Source of the DNA: CAUZFZ01 sp963579025
GTDB taxonomy: Bacteria > Planctomycetota > Planctomycetia > Planctomycetales > Planctomycetaceae
NCBI GenBank assembly: GCA_963579025.1
Contig: CAUZFZ010000019.1
Span: forward strand, 26,594 to 90,593
Direction: 5' to 3'
Length of the DNA stretch: 64,000 nt
The notes below the pieces were generated by a model. It saw only the letters and a list, made by a program, of their open reading frames with translations, made no database searches and had not been told where the DNA came from. The translations under genes were made by a program, and so were the position numbers. Below are positions 1-9,509 of this stretch, piece after piece. Each line of letters opens with the position of its first letter. The first letter of the stretch is position 1.

Positions 1-1663
1 GTACGCTGATCGGCCTGGTATCTGTCTGCTGCGCGGTGGTCTCGTCAGCGCGGATCGTGACGACGGCTTTGCCGAGCCTGGTCAACGTGAAGTCGCTGCC
101 GTCAATCGCGACACCATTGCCCGTGCCAGCGACTTTCAACCCGTACGTTCCACCCGGCAGCCACATGTCCTGCGAACCGCGTGTGATGTCCAGGATGTCA
201 ACCTGTTCGCCATCACGCAGGACAGCGAGTTTCACACCCGGAACTTGCGACTCGATGACAACGCGTCCGCGGTTGGTTGCGATGAACAGAACAGTCATCA
301 GAGCAGCCAGACCGATCGCCACAATCCCGATGCGCAAGCGAGTCCGCTTTGACGGGATGTCCGCAGATTGCATCGCGATCGGCGCGGCTTGCAAACTGGT
401 CGCTGATTGAGTGCCAGATTTTTCCGTCCTCGTCCATTCGTCGCTGGCGACATCCGATTCGTTCGCCCCCATCAGGTAATCACGCAGCGTCGCCACGACG
501 TCATCCATCGACGCGAACCGATCGATCGGTCGTTTGGCCAGCATCTGAAAGCAGATGGTTTCGAGCGGCGCTCCAATGCCGGGATTCAGGTCCGTCAGTC
601 GTTGCGGATCGTCGTTGGCGATCTGCTGGGCGATCGAGAGAATCGTACCTTCGAACGGCAATCGACCGGCGAGCAGTTCGTACAGGATCACGCCGAGACT
701 GAAGATGTCACTCGATCGGCTGATGGCTTCCGGGTCGCCGGTGACCTGCTCAGGAGACATATAGGCTGGCGTGCCCAGCAGAGTGCCATGCTGCGTGACG
801 CGAACGTCTTCCATGTCGAGCCGTGCCGCCAGGCCGAAATCCATGATGACCGGCTCGCCATCGTGGTCGATCATGATGTTGCCCGGCTTGACGTCGCGAT
901 GCACGATGCCGTGCGCATGAGCCTTACCCAGAGCCCGGGCAACCTTGAGCACCAGCACGGCAGATTCTCGCGGCTCGAAGTGCTGTCCGTCCCGCAACAG
1001 GTACGAAAGTGGCTGCCCGTCGATGTAGGCCATCGTGATGAAGTGGATTCCGTCCACTTCATCGACGTCGTAAACGGGACAGATGCCGGCGTCCCGCAGC
1101 AACGCGACCGATCGCGCTTCGCGGAAGAACCGCTGCATCAACTCGTCGCGCGATCCGTCCACTTCGAACCGGGGAACTTTCAGCGCGACATCCCGGTGCA
1201 GTTGCTCATCATGAGCCAGATACACGGTCCCCATCGCTCCACGCCCAATGATCCGTTCGAGCCGATAGCGGCCGAGTTGATCCGGGACGGGAACATCGCG
1301 AAACGGCTCACGCGACAGACCGGCTTTTTCGTCGGCAGCGATTTGCGATGACGACAGGCCGGGGATCGTCTCTGCGACGATCTGTGACCTGGCCGTGTCC
1401 GCGACACTGAGTCGAATCGTCTGCTCGGCGAACGTCGGACCCGCGAACTGCTCGACCAGATTGGCACCGGCAAAGAACTCGCGCAGCAGATCAGCGACTT
1501 CCGGATGATCAGTAATGAATGCTTCGCGATCGACACGTTCGCCGCGATCGACTCTGGCAAAGTAATCGGCGATCACGACTTCGGCCGGATCGTCGGCGTG
1601 GACAGGATCGTTCACCTCTGCGTCGTCGAGCTGATCGCCCGGAGGGGGTAACGAATCACTCAT
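1..1663 (-). CDS. Serine/threonine protein kinase, membrane-anchored (C-terminus beyond window)
   Basis: Hanks-type Ser/Thr kinase that phosphorylates target proteins, probably in signal transduction with the overlapping sigma factor. From the ATG at 1663 the frame stays open to the window edge, giving about 553 residues. Visible in the translation: an acidic N-terminal region of about 130 residues, glycine-rich loop GRGAMG (140-145), ATP lysine in VALKV (K162), catalytic HRDVKPGN (255-262), DFG (275-277), SPEQ (303-306), then a hydrophobic segment near residues 440-460 followed by an extracytoplasmic start of a beta-rich domain. The start ATGAGTGA overlaps the sigma-factor stop by 8 bases, so translation is probably coupled. 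The end lies outside the window. Confidence 0.93.
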   Translation of the reverse strand, partial: MSDSLPPPGDQLDDAEVNDPVHADDPAEVVIADYFARVDRGERVDREAFITDHPEVADLLREFFAGANLVEQFAGPTFAEQTIRLSVADTARSQIVAETIPGLSSSQIAADEKAGLSREPFRDVPVPDQLGRYRLERIIGRGAMGTVYLAHDEQLHRDVALKVPRFEVDGSRDELMQRFFREARSVALLRDAGICPVYDVDEVDGIHFITMAYIDGQPLSYLLRDGQHFEPRESAVLVLKVARALGKAHAHGIVHRDVKPGNIMIDHDGEPVIMDFGLAARLDMEDVRVTQHGTLLGTPAYMSPEQVTGDPEAISRSSDIFSLGVILYELLAGRLPFEGTILSIAQQIANDDPQRLTDLNPGIGAPLETICFQMLAKRPIDRFASMDDVVATLRDYLMGANESDVASDEWTRTEKSGTQSATSLQAAPIAMQSADIPSKRTRLRIGIVAIGLAALMTVLFIATNRGRVVIESQVPGVKLAVLRDGEQVDILDITRGSQDMWLPGGTYGLKVAGTGNGVAIDGSDFTLTRLGKAVVTIRADETTAQQTDTRPISV

Positions 1664-2279
1664 CGTGTTCGCCCTCCATCTGCGAGCGAAGTTCCGTCCG
1701 AAGTCTCTCCAGTCCGCGGCGAATCAGTCCTGCCACCGAATGCACGCTGCGGTTCATTTCGTCGGCGATTGTCGCAACAGGCAGACCTTCCAGGTAACGC
1801 AGCCGGATCGCATCGCGTTGTTCTTCGGAAAGCCGTTCGAGCGTGCGGACGAGCAGCACCGCCCGCTCGTCCTGAAGCACACGCTGGCTGGGTGAGCTTT
1901 GCAGAATCGGAAGTTCGTTAATGAGTCCCGCAGTCCGCGAGTCGTTAATGGACGCTTCTCGTGAGACGGCCCGCTTCTGTCGGAGCACATTGTCGCGGAC
2001 GACGTTCTGCAGATTGCACTCGTGAATCCGCCGCAGCCACGCGACGAACTCTGCCTCGGTATGTCCGTTGAAGAGGTCAATCTTCGCGACGGCGGAAAGG
2101 CAGGTCTGCTGGATGACATCGGACGCGTCCAGCCGCTTTTCGAGCCTCCGGCCGATCTGCCGCTTTGCCAGCAGGCGCAGCCAGGGCCGGTAACCGTCGA
2201 GGAGTTCCCCGACAGCGTCACGGTCCCCCAGACGGGCCCGCTCCAGCAGCTCAGCAAACTGGGGCTCAGTTGAATTCAT
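1656..2279 (-). CDS. ECF-type RNA polymerase sigma factor (kinase-linked)
   Basis: 207-residue sigma-70 family factor that would direct RNA polymerase to a specific regulon. Region 2 is visible around LDASDVIQQTCLSAV and FVAWLRRI, and region 4 as a helix-turn-helix around LEGLPVATIADEMNRSVHSV near the C-terminus, followed by RRGLERLR. No anti-sigma factor lies next to it. Instead its stop overlaps the start of a Ser/Thr kinase gene, an arrangement known for planctomycete ECF groups linked to kinases. I infer that the kinase takes the place of an anti-sigma factor in controlling it. Confidence 0.92.
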   Translation of the reverse strand: MNSTEPQFAELLERARLGDRDAVGELLDGYRPWLRLLAKRQIGRRLEKRLDASDVIQQTCLSAVAKIDLFNGHTEAEFVAWLRRIHECNLQNVVRDNVLRQKRAVSREASINDSRTAGLINELPILQSSPSQRVLQDERAVLLVRTLERLSEEQRDAIRLRYLEGLPVATIADEMNRSVHSVAGLIRRGLERLRTELRSQMEGEHDE

Positions 2280-2717
2280 GCGCGCCTTGTTCCGGAATCA
2301 ACGGGGACGGTCACCGTAATACGTTGATTGTGTCGCACGATTCGACGGAATGCCCCCGGAACCCGGATAATCGGACCATCAGTGACCGCCCGGCGGGACC
2401 GACTTTCCTGTCAGGATTGACGCGTTTCCTGCAAATTGACTCCGGTTGACCGTGCTTCGAAACCAGTCGTAAGATGGCTGGTTAGACTGGAGTCTTCTAT
2501 TCTGGCCCGACGATGCGGAGCTGAAGCGGCACACAAGAAGCGTTACGGACTGTTCATCTGGCCGTCGAGGTTGAATACCAGATTGGCCAGAATCGACCAT
2601 CAGCGATTGGTTGTGCCGTCGGTCGAAGTCTGATTTCGTCGTGGATTGTCAGGACAGGTATCCGTTACCAGATGACCGTTTCCGGTTTCGTCCGTTGTTT
2701 CTTCCGAGGCAGGCCCG
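2280..2717. other. Intergenic region between divergent genes
   Basis: About 440 bases between the minus-strand sigma factor and the plus-strand gene at 2718. It should hold divergent promoters, but I see no clear -35/-10 pair, RNA gene or repeat. Short open frames here have no recognisable content. Confidence 0.5.
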
Positions 2718-3614
2718 ATGCATACGATCGGTAAGGTACTCGCGTTTCTGTCTGTCGGTCTCGCACTTGCCACGCTCGTTCTGTCGACCAAAGCGCTGCA
2801 CGCACGCAATTCGTGGATCCGGTTTGTCGAAACCAGACGCACTGCCTACGGACCGACTATTGAGGAGTTGAGGGACCAGCGAAAGAAACTGGCGGATCGT
2901 CAGGGGGAATACGGGCGGCTGATGCACCTGTGGGCTCCGTTCATTGCGGACAACGTAACGGTTCAGCCCAACGGCCAGGACAGTATCATTCTGAGTATCG
3001 GCCCTGCGCAGAATCTTCGCGTGGACCAGATCGTTCATCTTTTCGAACCGACCGCGGACGGTGGATCGATCTACGTCGGACCTTTCAAAGTGACGGTCGC
3101 CGACCCCGCTCGTTCGGCGGCTGTCGCTGCCTGGCCACTGCGTGAGACGGACCGGCAGAACTGGCCACCGCAGCCACTTCGATTGTCGGGTCCAGGTTAT
3201 CGCGTGTATGGCAGCGTCCCGAACTCGGCTCACAACAATCTGATTCACTACGCCCAGATGCTGGTTCGCAAGGACTTTCAGACATTTTCGGCCAACAACC
3301 TGCTGGCGACCCGCGACCGCGAGATTCAGATCGCCAACGAACACCTGGTCTACCGCAACAACGAATTGCACGGCGATCCAGGGTTGGAAGCCGATCGGGG
3401 TGTGCTTCCGAATTTCATGATTGACGGTTATGTCAAAGCGATTGAAGATGCCGACGAACGGCGGAACGCTCTGGCACTTCAGGTCGATGATATTCGACAC
3501 AATCTGAAGCGCACCTATGATGAAGTGCAGAGGCTGCAGTCACGCAACATCGAGCTGATGAATTCTCTTGCACCGTACGAGGAGCCGGAAACCTCGCCTG
3601 CTGTCGGCGACTGA
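2718..3614 (+). CDS. Hypothetical membrane-anchored protein with terminal coiled coil
   Basis: 298 residues, function not recognised. The N-terminus has one hydrophobic helix (about residues 5-24, VLAFLSVGLALATLVLS), then a charged stretch rich in Glu/Lys/Arg (residues 45-70), a central globular part, and a C-terminal heptad-like segment (ALALQVDDIRHNLKRTYDEV onward) that looks like a coiled coil. This suggests an inner-membrane-anchored protein with its bulk outside the cytoplasm. It sits 47 bases before the rhomboid gene and is probably co-transcribed with it. Function unknown. Confidence 0.8.
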   Translation: MHTIGKVLAFLSVGLALATLVLSTKALHARNSWIRFVETRRTAYGPTIEELRDQRKKLADRQGEYGRLMHLWAPFIADNVTVQPNGQDSIILSIGPAQNLRVDQIVHLFEPTADGGSIYVGPFKVTVADPARSAAVAAWPLRETDRQNWPPQPLRLSGPGYRVYGSVPNSAHNNLIHYAQMLVRKDFQTFSANNLLATRDREIQIANEHLVYRNNELHGDPGLEADRGVLPNFMIDGYVKAIEDADERRNALALQVDDIRHNLKRTYDEVQRLQSRNIELMNSLAPYEEPETSPAVGD

Positions 3615-3661
3615 ATCACCAGTCGCGTCTGCTGCGGAATTTCTGAGGATGGACTCACCAC

Positions 3662-4543
3662 ATGGGCATCAGCAACCGCGACTACGCCCGCAATGAACCG
3701 CCCACCTATGGTGGCGGCGGCGGCATCGCACCGGCGAACGATGAATGGGCGATTCGGTCCATCATCATCACGTGTGTTGTCGTGTTCTTCGCCCAGAACC
3801 TGGCGAGTGGTGTGACAAGCTGGCTGAGTCTGGACTGGCCTGGGCTGGCGGGATTCGAAATATGGCGGCTCGTGACCTATGGCTTCTGTCACGACACGAG
3901 CGGAATCGGTCATCTGTTCTGGAATATGTTCGGCCTGTGGGTCTTCAGCCGGTCGCTGGAATCGATCTATGGCCCGCGCGAAACGCTGGCATTCTTCCTG
4001 GTCACAGTCGCCATCAGCGGTGTTGTAGAAGTTGGTGTCGGCCAGGCGACGGGACATCCTGCGGGCGTCATCGGAGCCTCCGGTGGCTTGATGGGATTCA
4101 TCCTGCTGGCCGCATGGCATTTCCCCACTCGACCGATCGGGCTTCTGTTTCTACCGGTCACGTTCGAACTGCGCTGGATTGCGGCCGCTTACGTGCTGAT
4201 GGATGTCGTGCAGGTCATGGGAGAAGCGGACGGCGTCGCACACTTGGCGCATCTCAGCGGGGGATTGGTAGGTTATCTCTATTTCCAGTCAGGCATCCGT
4301 ATTCTGCCCGGAAAATCGCACAGCCACCGGCCCGGCGGTCTGAAACGGATTCTCACGCGACTGAAGCCGCAGCGCCGAGCCCGCTCCAGTGTCAAACTAT
4401 ACGAACCGCCGCGTGTCGAGAACCTCGACAAAGAAGTGGATCGCCTGCTCGACAAGATCAATCGCGACGGGCGCGAAAGTCTGACGCCCGAGGAGAACGA
4501 GATTCTCCTGAAAGCCAGTGAGAAGTACCGCAACCGCGTTTGA
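3662..4543 (+). CDS. Rhomboid family intramembrane serine protease
   Basis: 293-residue polytopic membrane protein that should cleave transmembrane substrates within the bilayer. The rhomboid signatures are present: HLFWNMFGLW (84-93) in the helix-2 region, the catalytic serine in GASGG (Ser140), and the catalytic histidine in AHLSGG (His197). About six hydrophobic helices lie between residues 32 and 210. The cytoplasmic tail ends in a small charged domain (RESLTPEENEILLKASEKYR) like the DUF6576-type tail common on bacterial rhomboids. The start follows the preceding gene by 47 bases. Substrates are unknown. Confidence 0.93.
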   Translation: MGISNRDYARNEPPTYGGGGGIAPANDEWAIRSIIITCVVVFFAQNLASGVTSWLSLDWPGLAGFEIWRLVTYGFCHDTSGIGHLFWNMFGLWVFSRSLESIYGPRETLAFFLVTVAISGVVEVGVGQATGHPAGVIGASGGLMGFILLAAWHFPTRPIGLLFLPVTFELRWIAAAYVLMDVVQVMGEADGVAHLAHLSGGLVGYLYFQSGIRILPGKSHSHRPGGLKRILTRLKPQRRARSSVKLYEPPRVENLDKEVDRLLDKINRDGRESLTPEENEILLKASEKYRNRV

Positions 4544-4848
4544 ATCCCGTCCGGGTTTGAACGCACTGCCGTCGCCAGTTCGCAGGAAGCTCCTCCAACA
4601 GGTGAACACACGAGAGACGGATTCGCCGCTTGTGTCGATTGCGCCGGAACCGGAGTAAGGCACGCTCTGGCAGACTGGCGCGAAAACACGGCGCCTGCCG
4701 AATCCTGAGCTATGTTTGCCTCGATGGTCTCATGCCCTGCGGAAGGTCTGTCGTTTGACCGGCACAACCCGCACGAACCGGGATCAGAGCTTTGGAATTG
4801 TATTTCCAGGGCACCGCTTATTGAGTGTTCGTCGGAGGTGAACCGCTC
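4544..4848. other. Intergenic region upstream of the tad genes
   Basis: About 305 bases between the rhomboid gene and cpaF/tadA. It presumably holds the promoter for the tad genes. I see no strong hairpin, RNA gene or repeat, only a ribosome binding site at its 3' end. Confidence 0.45.
4834..4839 (+). promoter_or_regulatory. Shine-Dalgarno site fixing the cpaF start
   Basis: GGAGGT lies nine bases before the GTG at 4849. An upstream in-frame GTG at 4825 would place this site inside the gene, so the downstream GTG is the better start. Confidence 0.7.
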
Positions 4849-6177
4849 GTGTCGACACAGTCATTTGCATCCAACCAGGCCCAGACCCGCGCTGACAAAG
4901 AGAACGTCGAGTTTGAAGCGCTCAAACGGAATATCCACGGCAAGCTCGTCGAAAAACTCGACCTGTCCAGACTGGGTGACCTCGAAGGTGACACGCTGCG
5001 GCGTGAGATTCGGCTCGTCATCGAACACCTTTGTGATACAGAAAACGCGTTACTCAACCGGTCGGAACGGGAACGGTTGATTGAAGAAATTCTCGACGAA
5101 ACGTTTGGCTTCGGTCCGCTGGAACTGCTGCTCAAAGAACCGGGCATCGCGGACATCATGATCAACGGTCCCAAGCACGTCTTCGTGGAAAAGGACGGCC
5201 GGATTCAGCGACACAAAGTCACGTTCCGCGACAACGCTCACCTGATGCAGATTCTGGATCGGATCGTGTCCAAGGTTGGTCGCCGTGTGGACGAAACGTC
5301 GCCGATGGTCGACGCCCGACTTCCCGACGGCTCACGTTTGAATGCGATTATTCCGCCGCTGGCCATCGACGGAGCGTCACTCACAATTCGGCGGTTTGGA
5401 TCCAACCCCCTGACGCTTGAGGACCTGCTGCGCTTCGGTGCCTTCACACCTGAAATGGTCATGCTGCTGGAAGGCATCATCAAAGCGCGACTGAATTGTC
5501 TGATCAGCGGTGGTACTGGTTCCGGTAAGACCACGCTGCTCAACACGCTGTCGAGCTTTATTCCCACCGACCAGCGTGTCATCACGATTGAAGACGCGGC
5601 GGAACTGCAGCTCCAGCAGGAGCACGTTCTGCGGCTGGAAACCCGTCCGCCAAATATCGAAGGCAAGGGAAGGGTGACCGCCACCGATCTGGTGAAGAAC
5701 GCTCTGCGTATGCGTCCAGACCGAATCATCATCGGCGAATGTCGTGGCCCGGAAGCGCTCGACATGCTGCAGGCGATGAACACCGGTCACGAAGGCTCAC
5801 TCACGACCATTCATGCCAACTCACCCCGCGACGCCACCTCAAGACTGGAAACCATGATCAGCATGGGCGGCATCGAACTGCCGATGCGAGCCCTGCGAAC
5901 TCAGTTTGCCGCCGCTGTCGACATGATCATTCAGGTCAATCGTCTTCAAGGCGGTCCGCGCAAGGTCACTCACATTACCGAAGTGCTGGGCATGGAAGGC
6001 GAGACGGTGATCATGCAGGACATCTTCAAATTCAATCAGGAAGGCATCGACGAAACGGGCCGGGCATACGGAAGTTTCGAAGCAACCGGTGTCCGTCCAG
6101 GTTTTATGGACCGGCTGGAAGCTTCTGGCGTGCGTCTGCCCGCCAACCTGTTTGCTCCACGCACACTTGGCGGATAA
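4849..6177 (+). CDS. cpaF: Tad/Flp pilus assembly ATPase TadA (CpaF family)
   Basis: 442-residue type II/IV secretion ATPase that would power a Tad-type pilus or secretion machine from the cytoplasmic face. Visible: N-terminal helical domain, family stretch ADIMINGPKHVFVE, Walker A GGTGSGKTT (221-229), Asp box around ITIEDAAELQL, Walker B region RPDRIIIGECRGPEALDML, and the GHEGSLTTIHAN stretch typical of CpaF. GTG start chosen for its Shine-Dalgarno site. tadB and tadC follow on the same strand. Other tad genes (cpaB, secretin, flp, tadE, prepilin peptidase) are not in the window. Confidence 0.95.
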   Translation: MSTQSFASNQAQTRADKENVEFEALKRNIHGKLVEKLDLSRLGDLEGDTLRREIRLVIEHLCDTENALLNRSERERLIEEILDETFGFGPLELLLKEPGIADIMINGPKHVFVEKDGRIQRHKVTFRDNAHLMQILDRIVSKVGRRVDETSPMVDARLPDGSRLNAIIPPLAIDGASLTIRRFGSNPLTLEDLLRFGAFTPEMVMLLEGIIKARLNCLISGGTGSGKTTLLNTLSSFIPTDQRVITIEDAAELQLQQEHVLRLETRPPNIEGKGRVTATDLVKNALRMRPDRIIIGECRGPEALDMLQAMNTGHEGSLTTIHANSPRDATSRLETMISMGGIELPMRALRTQFAAAVDMIIQVNRLQGGPRKVTHITEVLGMEGETVIMQDIFKFNQEGIDETGRAYGSFEATGVRPGFMDRLEASGVRLPANLFAPRTLGG

Positions 6178-6271
6178 CGGCCGAATGTAGAAACCGCACT
6201 TGTGCGGCTCGACTACTCACTCGCGAGCACCCCGGACAAGTCTGGCTACTTCAGACACAGGACCAATAGTC

Positions 6272-7237
6272 ATGGGCGAACTCTTGATTCCCATCGCCAT
6301 CTTCGCTGCAGTCTCCGTGCTCGCCGCTGCGCTGATGTTTCTGTTGAGGGACGAAACCGACACACAAACGGAAGATCGTCTCGAGATTCTCACCGGTCGC
6401 AAGACACAGGCAGAGGCCGACCAGGGAATCATGAAGGCAGACTTCCTGGATTCCGCCGGTGGATTCGCCGGAATTTTCACACGCATGTCGAAGAGAGTCG
6501 AAGACTTTGCCCTGTTCTTCGACCAAGCTGATTCTCCGATCCGCCCGGACCAGTGCATCATGATCAGCATCGGTTGCCTGATCCTGGGAGTTGTGGCTGG
6601 CTGGGCCTCACACGCACCGATCCCGCTCTGGCCGGTTTTCGGTCTCGTTTTTGCGTGCATGCCGGTTGGCTGGCTGGCGTGGCGTCGTCGCGGACGATTC
6701 AAGAAGTTCGCCAGACAGCTTCCCGATGCGATGGAACTGATTGCCCGTGCTCTGCGTTCCGGTCACTCGCTCAGTTCCGGAATCAACGTTGTTGTTGAGG
6801 AGATGCCAGCACCCGTCTCGACGGAATTCATGATGGCCTATGAGGAACACAATCTCGGCGTGCCCATCGAAAATGCACTCAAAGGAATGCTTCGTCGGAT
6901 GCCCAACATCGACCTGAAATTCTTCGTCACTGCAGTGGCTATTCAGAAACAGGCAGGTGGCGACCTGGCCGAAATTCTGGACAAAATCGGCCACATCGTT
7001 CGCGAGCGTTTCAAAATCATGGGGCAGGTGCAGGCCCGGACCGGCGAAGGCCGGATCAGCGGTATCGTGCTGCAGGCAATGCCGATTGCCCTGTTCCTGG
7101 TCGTCTACTACATGAATCCCGATTACGTGATGCTGCTGTTCCAACGCGAACTCGGCAAACAGATGCTGATGATGGCCGTGGGGGCGCAAATCGTGGGGGC
7201 GTTCGTGATCAAGAAAATCGTCGATATCAAAATCTGA
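6272..7237 (+). CDS. tadB: Tad pilus inner-membrane platform protein TadB
   Basis: 321-residue type II secretion system F-domain protein. It forms part of the inner-membrane platform on which the TadA motor acts. There is a helix at the N-terminus (LLIPIAIFAAVSVLAAALMF), two more before the F domain, the F-domain core (RQLPDAMELIARALRSGHSL; FFVTAVAIQKQAGGDLAEIL), and a C-terminal membrane hairpin. I placed the start at the ATG at 6272 because the upstream extension has no hydrophobic or conserved content. It follows cpaF by 94 bases and precedes tadC by 57. Confidence 0.9.
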   Translation: MGELLIPIAIFAAVSVLAAALMFLLRDETDTQTEDRLEILTGRKTQAEADQGIMKADFLDSAGGFAGIFTRMSKRVEDFALFFDQADSPIRPDQCIMISIGCLILGVVAGWASHAPIPLWPVFGLVFACMPVGWLAWRRRGRFKKFARQLPDAMELIARALRSGHSLSSGINVVVEEMPAPVSTEFMMAYEEHNLGVPIENALKGMLRRMPNIDLKFFVTAVAIQKQAGGDLAEILDKIGHIVRERFKIMGQVQARTGEGRISGIVLQAMPIALFLVVYYMNPDYVMLLFQRELGKQMLMMAVGAQIVGAFVIKKIVDIKI

Positions 7238-7294
7238 GACGTCCTCCACGCTGGAGGTACTTTGCGTCTCATTCGCTGAAGACAGGACTGTGCA

Positions 7295-8227
7295 ATGGAG
7301 ATTTCGGAATTCACACCGTGGATCGTGTTCGGCGTCATCACGGTCATGCTGTGGGCGCTGTTCAACTTCTTCTCAAGTGACAAATCACGAGCCACCGAGC
7401 GGCTGGAAGAACTGCGCGACCCGACGCTGCGCAGTTCGGACAAAGCAGCCGACCGGCAGGCTACTGTCAACATGCTTTCGAAGGCCGCCCCGGCGCTGTC
7501 GAAAGCACTTGAGCCCAAGTCGGATCTCGAAAAGGACGCCCTGAAGGTGCGTCTTGCCAATGCCGGATTCAATTCCCCCAGCGCGCCGCAATTGTTTCTG
7601 GCAACCAAGGTCGGGCTGGGTCTGGTTTGCCTTCTGGTTGGCTCGGCATTCGGGCTGCTCAAGTGGGGCATGAATATGGATGGCCTGACGGCGATGAGCA
7701 TCGCCGGCGCTGTGGGCTTTTACGGACCGGAAATCTGGCTCTTCGTCGTTCGAAGAGCGCGAATGGATAGTGTTTTTCTGTCACTTCCCGATGCGCTCGA
7801 TCTGTTGGTCGTATGTGTCGAAGCAGGCCTGGGTCTGGATGCCGCGATGCGAAAAGTCGCAGAAGAGCTAGCGGATTCAGCGCCAGACACCTGCTATGAA
7901 TTCAGCCTGTGCAATATGCAGCTGCAGATGGGCCGCCGCCGCAAAGAAGTGCTGCACGATCTGGGGATCCGGGCCGGTGTTGATGATATGAAGGCTCTGG
8001 CCGCCATCCTGATTCAGGCCGAGAAGTTCGGCTCGTCCATTGCCAAGGCGCTGCGAACGCAGTCGGATTCAATGCGTGTGAGGCGCACTCAGATGGCCGA
8101 AGAACGGGCTCAGAAGGCCTCAGTGAAAATGATGATTCCAATGGTGCTGTTCATTTTCCCGGGCGTGTTCGTCGTACTCGTCGGCCCGGCCGCCATCATG
8201 ATGCTCGAAAACCTGCTGAACGATTAG
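7295..8227 (+). CDS. tadC: Tad pilus inner-membrane platform protein TadC
   Basis: 310-residue second type II secretion F-domain protein, paired with TadB in the pilus platform. N-terminal helix (WIVFGVITVMLWALFNFF), a central membrane pair, the F-domain core (LPDALDLLVVCVEAGLGLDA; LAAILIQAEKFGSSIAKALR), and a C-terminal helix around MIPMVLFIFPGVFVVLVGPA. Last gene of the visible tad run. Its 3' end overlaps the converging nqrF gene by four bases, so the two operons collide with no terminator space between them. Confidence 0.9.
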   Translation: MEISEFTPWIVFGVITVMLWALFNFFSSDKSRATERLEELRDPTLRSSDKAADRQATVNMLSKAAPALSKALEPKSDLEKDALKVRLANAGFNSPSAPQLFLATKVGLGLVCLLVGSAFGLLKWGMNMDGLTAMSIAGAVGFYGPEIWLFVVRRARMDSVFLSLPDALDLLVVCVEAGLGLDAAMRKVAEELADSAPDTCYEFSLCNMQLQMGRRRKEVLHDLGIRAGVDDMKALAAILIQAEKFGSSIAKALRTQSDSMRVRRTQMAEERAQKASVKMMIPMVLFIFPGVFVVLVGPAAIMMLENLLND

Positions 8228-9444
8228 CCGCCAAAATCGTCGAACCGAATGTTCTCTGGCTCGACACCCAGATCGTCGAGCATCTTGAACACGGCGTTGT
8301 TCATCATCGGCGGCCCGCACAGGTAATACTCGATGTCCTCGGGAGCCGGATGATTCGCCAGGTAGTTGTCGAGCACGACCTGATGAATGAAGCCGGTGTG
8401 GCCGTCCCAGTTGTCTTCCGGGACCGGGTCTGACAGTGCGATATGGAACTTGAAGTTCGGGAACTCTTCTTCGATCTCACGGAAATGATCAATGTAGAAC
8501 AACTCTCGCACACTGCGACCGCCGTACCAGTACGCGACCTTGCGTTTTGTTTTACGGTTCTTGAACAACTCAAAGATATGACTTCGCAGCGGAGCCATTC
8601 CCGCTCCGCCTCCGATGTACAGCATTTCAGAATCGCTGTCGTTGATGAAGAACTCTCCATACGGCCCCGAGATTGTCACTTTATCACCGGGCTTGCGTCC
8701 GAAGATGTATGACGAGACCTGGCCGGGAGGTGCGCCTTCGGGTGATCTCGGTGGCGGCGACGCGACGCGAACGTTGAGCATGATGATGCCCTTTTCGCCC
8801 GGATAGTTCGCCATCGAGTACGCGCGAATCACTGGATCTTCGACCTTCGACTTGAATCGCCACACGTCGAACTTGTTCCAGTCTTCGTGGTACTCATCTT
8901 CGATGTCGAAGTCGCGATAGGACAATTCGTGCGGCGGAACTTCGATCTGGATGTAGCCGCCGGATTTGAAGTTCACCTGCTGACCTTCCGGCAGGCCGAG
9001 TTTGAATTCCTTAATGAACGTGGCGACGTTGCGGTTAGAGATGACCTCACATTCCCACTTCTGCGTTTCGAGCGCGTCGTCCGGCACGACAATCTGCATA
9101 TCCTGTTTCACGGCCACCTGACACGACAGCCGGCAGCCATCTCGAGCTTCCCGTTTATTGATATGCGATTTCTCGGTCGGCAGGATGTCACCGCCGCCAG
9201 CCACGACTCTCACTTTGCATTGAGCACACGTCCCGCCTCCACCACAAGCCGACGACACAAAGATGCCTTCGGCGGCCAGCGCATTGAGCAGCTTGCCGCC
9301 GGCCGGAATGGTCAATTCTTTCTGTTCATTGACCGTGATCTGAACAAGGCCCGACGCGACGAGTTTCTCGCGCGCAGCCAGAATCACCTGGACAAGTGCC
9401 AGTACGATTCCCGTAAACATCACGACGCCAAGAATGATTTCCAT
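8224..9444 (-). CDS. nqrF: Na+-translocating NADH:quinone reductase subunit F
   Basis: 406-residue entry subunit of Na+-NQR: it oxidises NADH and passes electrons through FAD and a [2Fe-2S] cluster. One N-terminal helix (ILGVVMFTGIVLALVQVIL), a ferredoxin domain with ligands C67, C73, C76 and C108 (CGGGGTCAQC, then CRLSC), an FAD domain with RAYSMANYP, and an NAD domain (YIGGGAGMAPLRSH; YYLCGPPMMN). Length and residue spacing match the family closely. It is the last gene of the operon, separated from nqrE by 162 bases that hold a palindromic repeat. Confidence 0.97.
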   Translation of the reverse strand: MEIILGVVMFTGIVLALVQVILAAREKLVASGLVQITVNEQKELTIPAGGKLLNALAAEGIFVSSACGGGGTCAQCKVRVVAGGGDILPTEKSHINKREARDGCRLSCQVAVKQDMQIVVPDDALETQKWECEVISNRNVATFIKEFKLGLPEGQQVNFKSGGYIQIEVPPHELSYRDFDIEDEYHEDWNKFDVWRFKSKVEDPVIRAYSMANYPGEKGIIMLNVRVASPPPRSPEGAPPGQVSSYIFGRKPGDKVTISGPYGEFFINDSDSEMLYIGGGAGMAPLRSHIFELFKNRKTKRKVAYWYGGRSVRELFYIDHFREIEEEFPNFKFHIALSDPVPEDNWDGHTGFIHQVVLDNYLANHPAPEDIEYYLCGPPMMNNAVFKMLDDLGVEPENIRFDDFGG

Positions 9445-9509
9445 AGCTCGTCTGCTTGAACTCTCAATGTTCGTCGGCGGGAAAAATGCGGCTAAGGATC
9501 GTCCTTGAA

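Noticed and set aside
407..1351. 314-residue plus-strand open frame
   Set aside because: It is antisense to the kinase, whose catalytic motifs are intact. The His/Arg/Asp-rich composition is typical of antisense frames in GC-rich genes.
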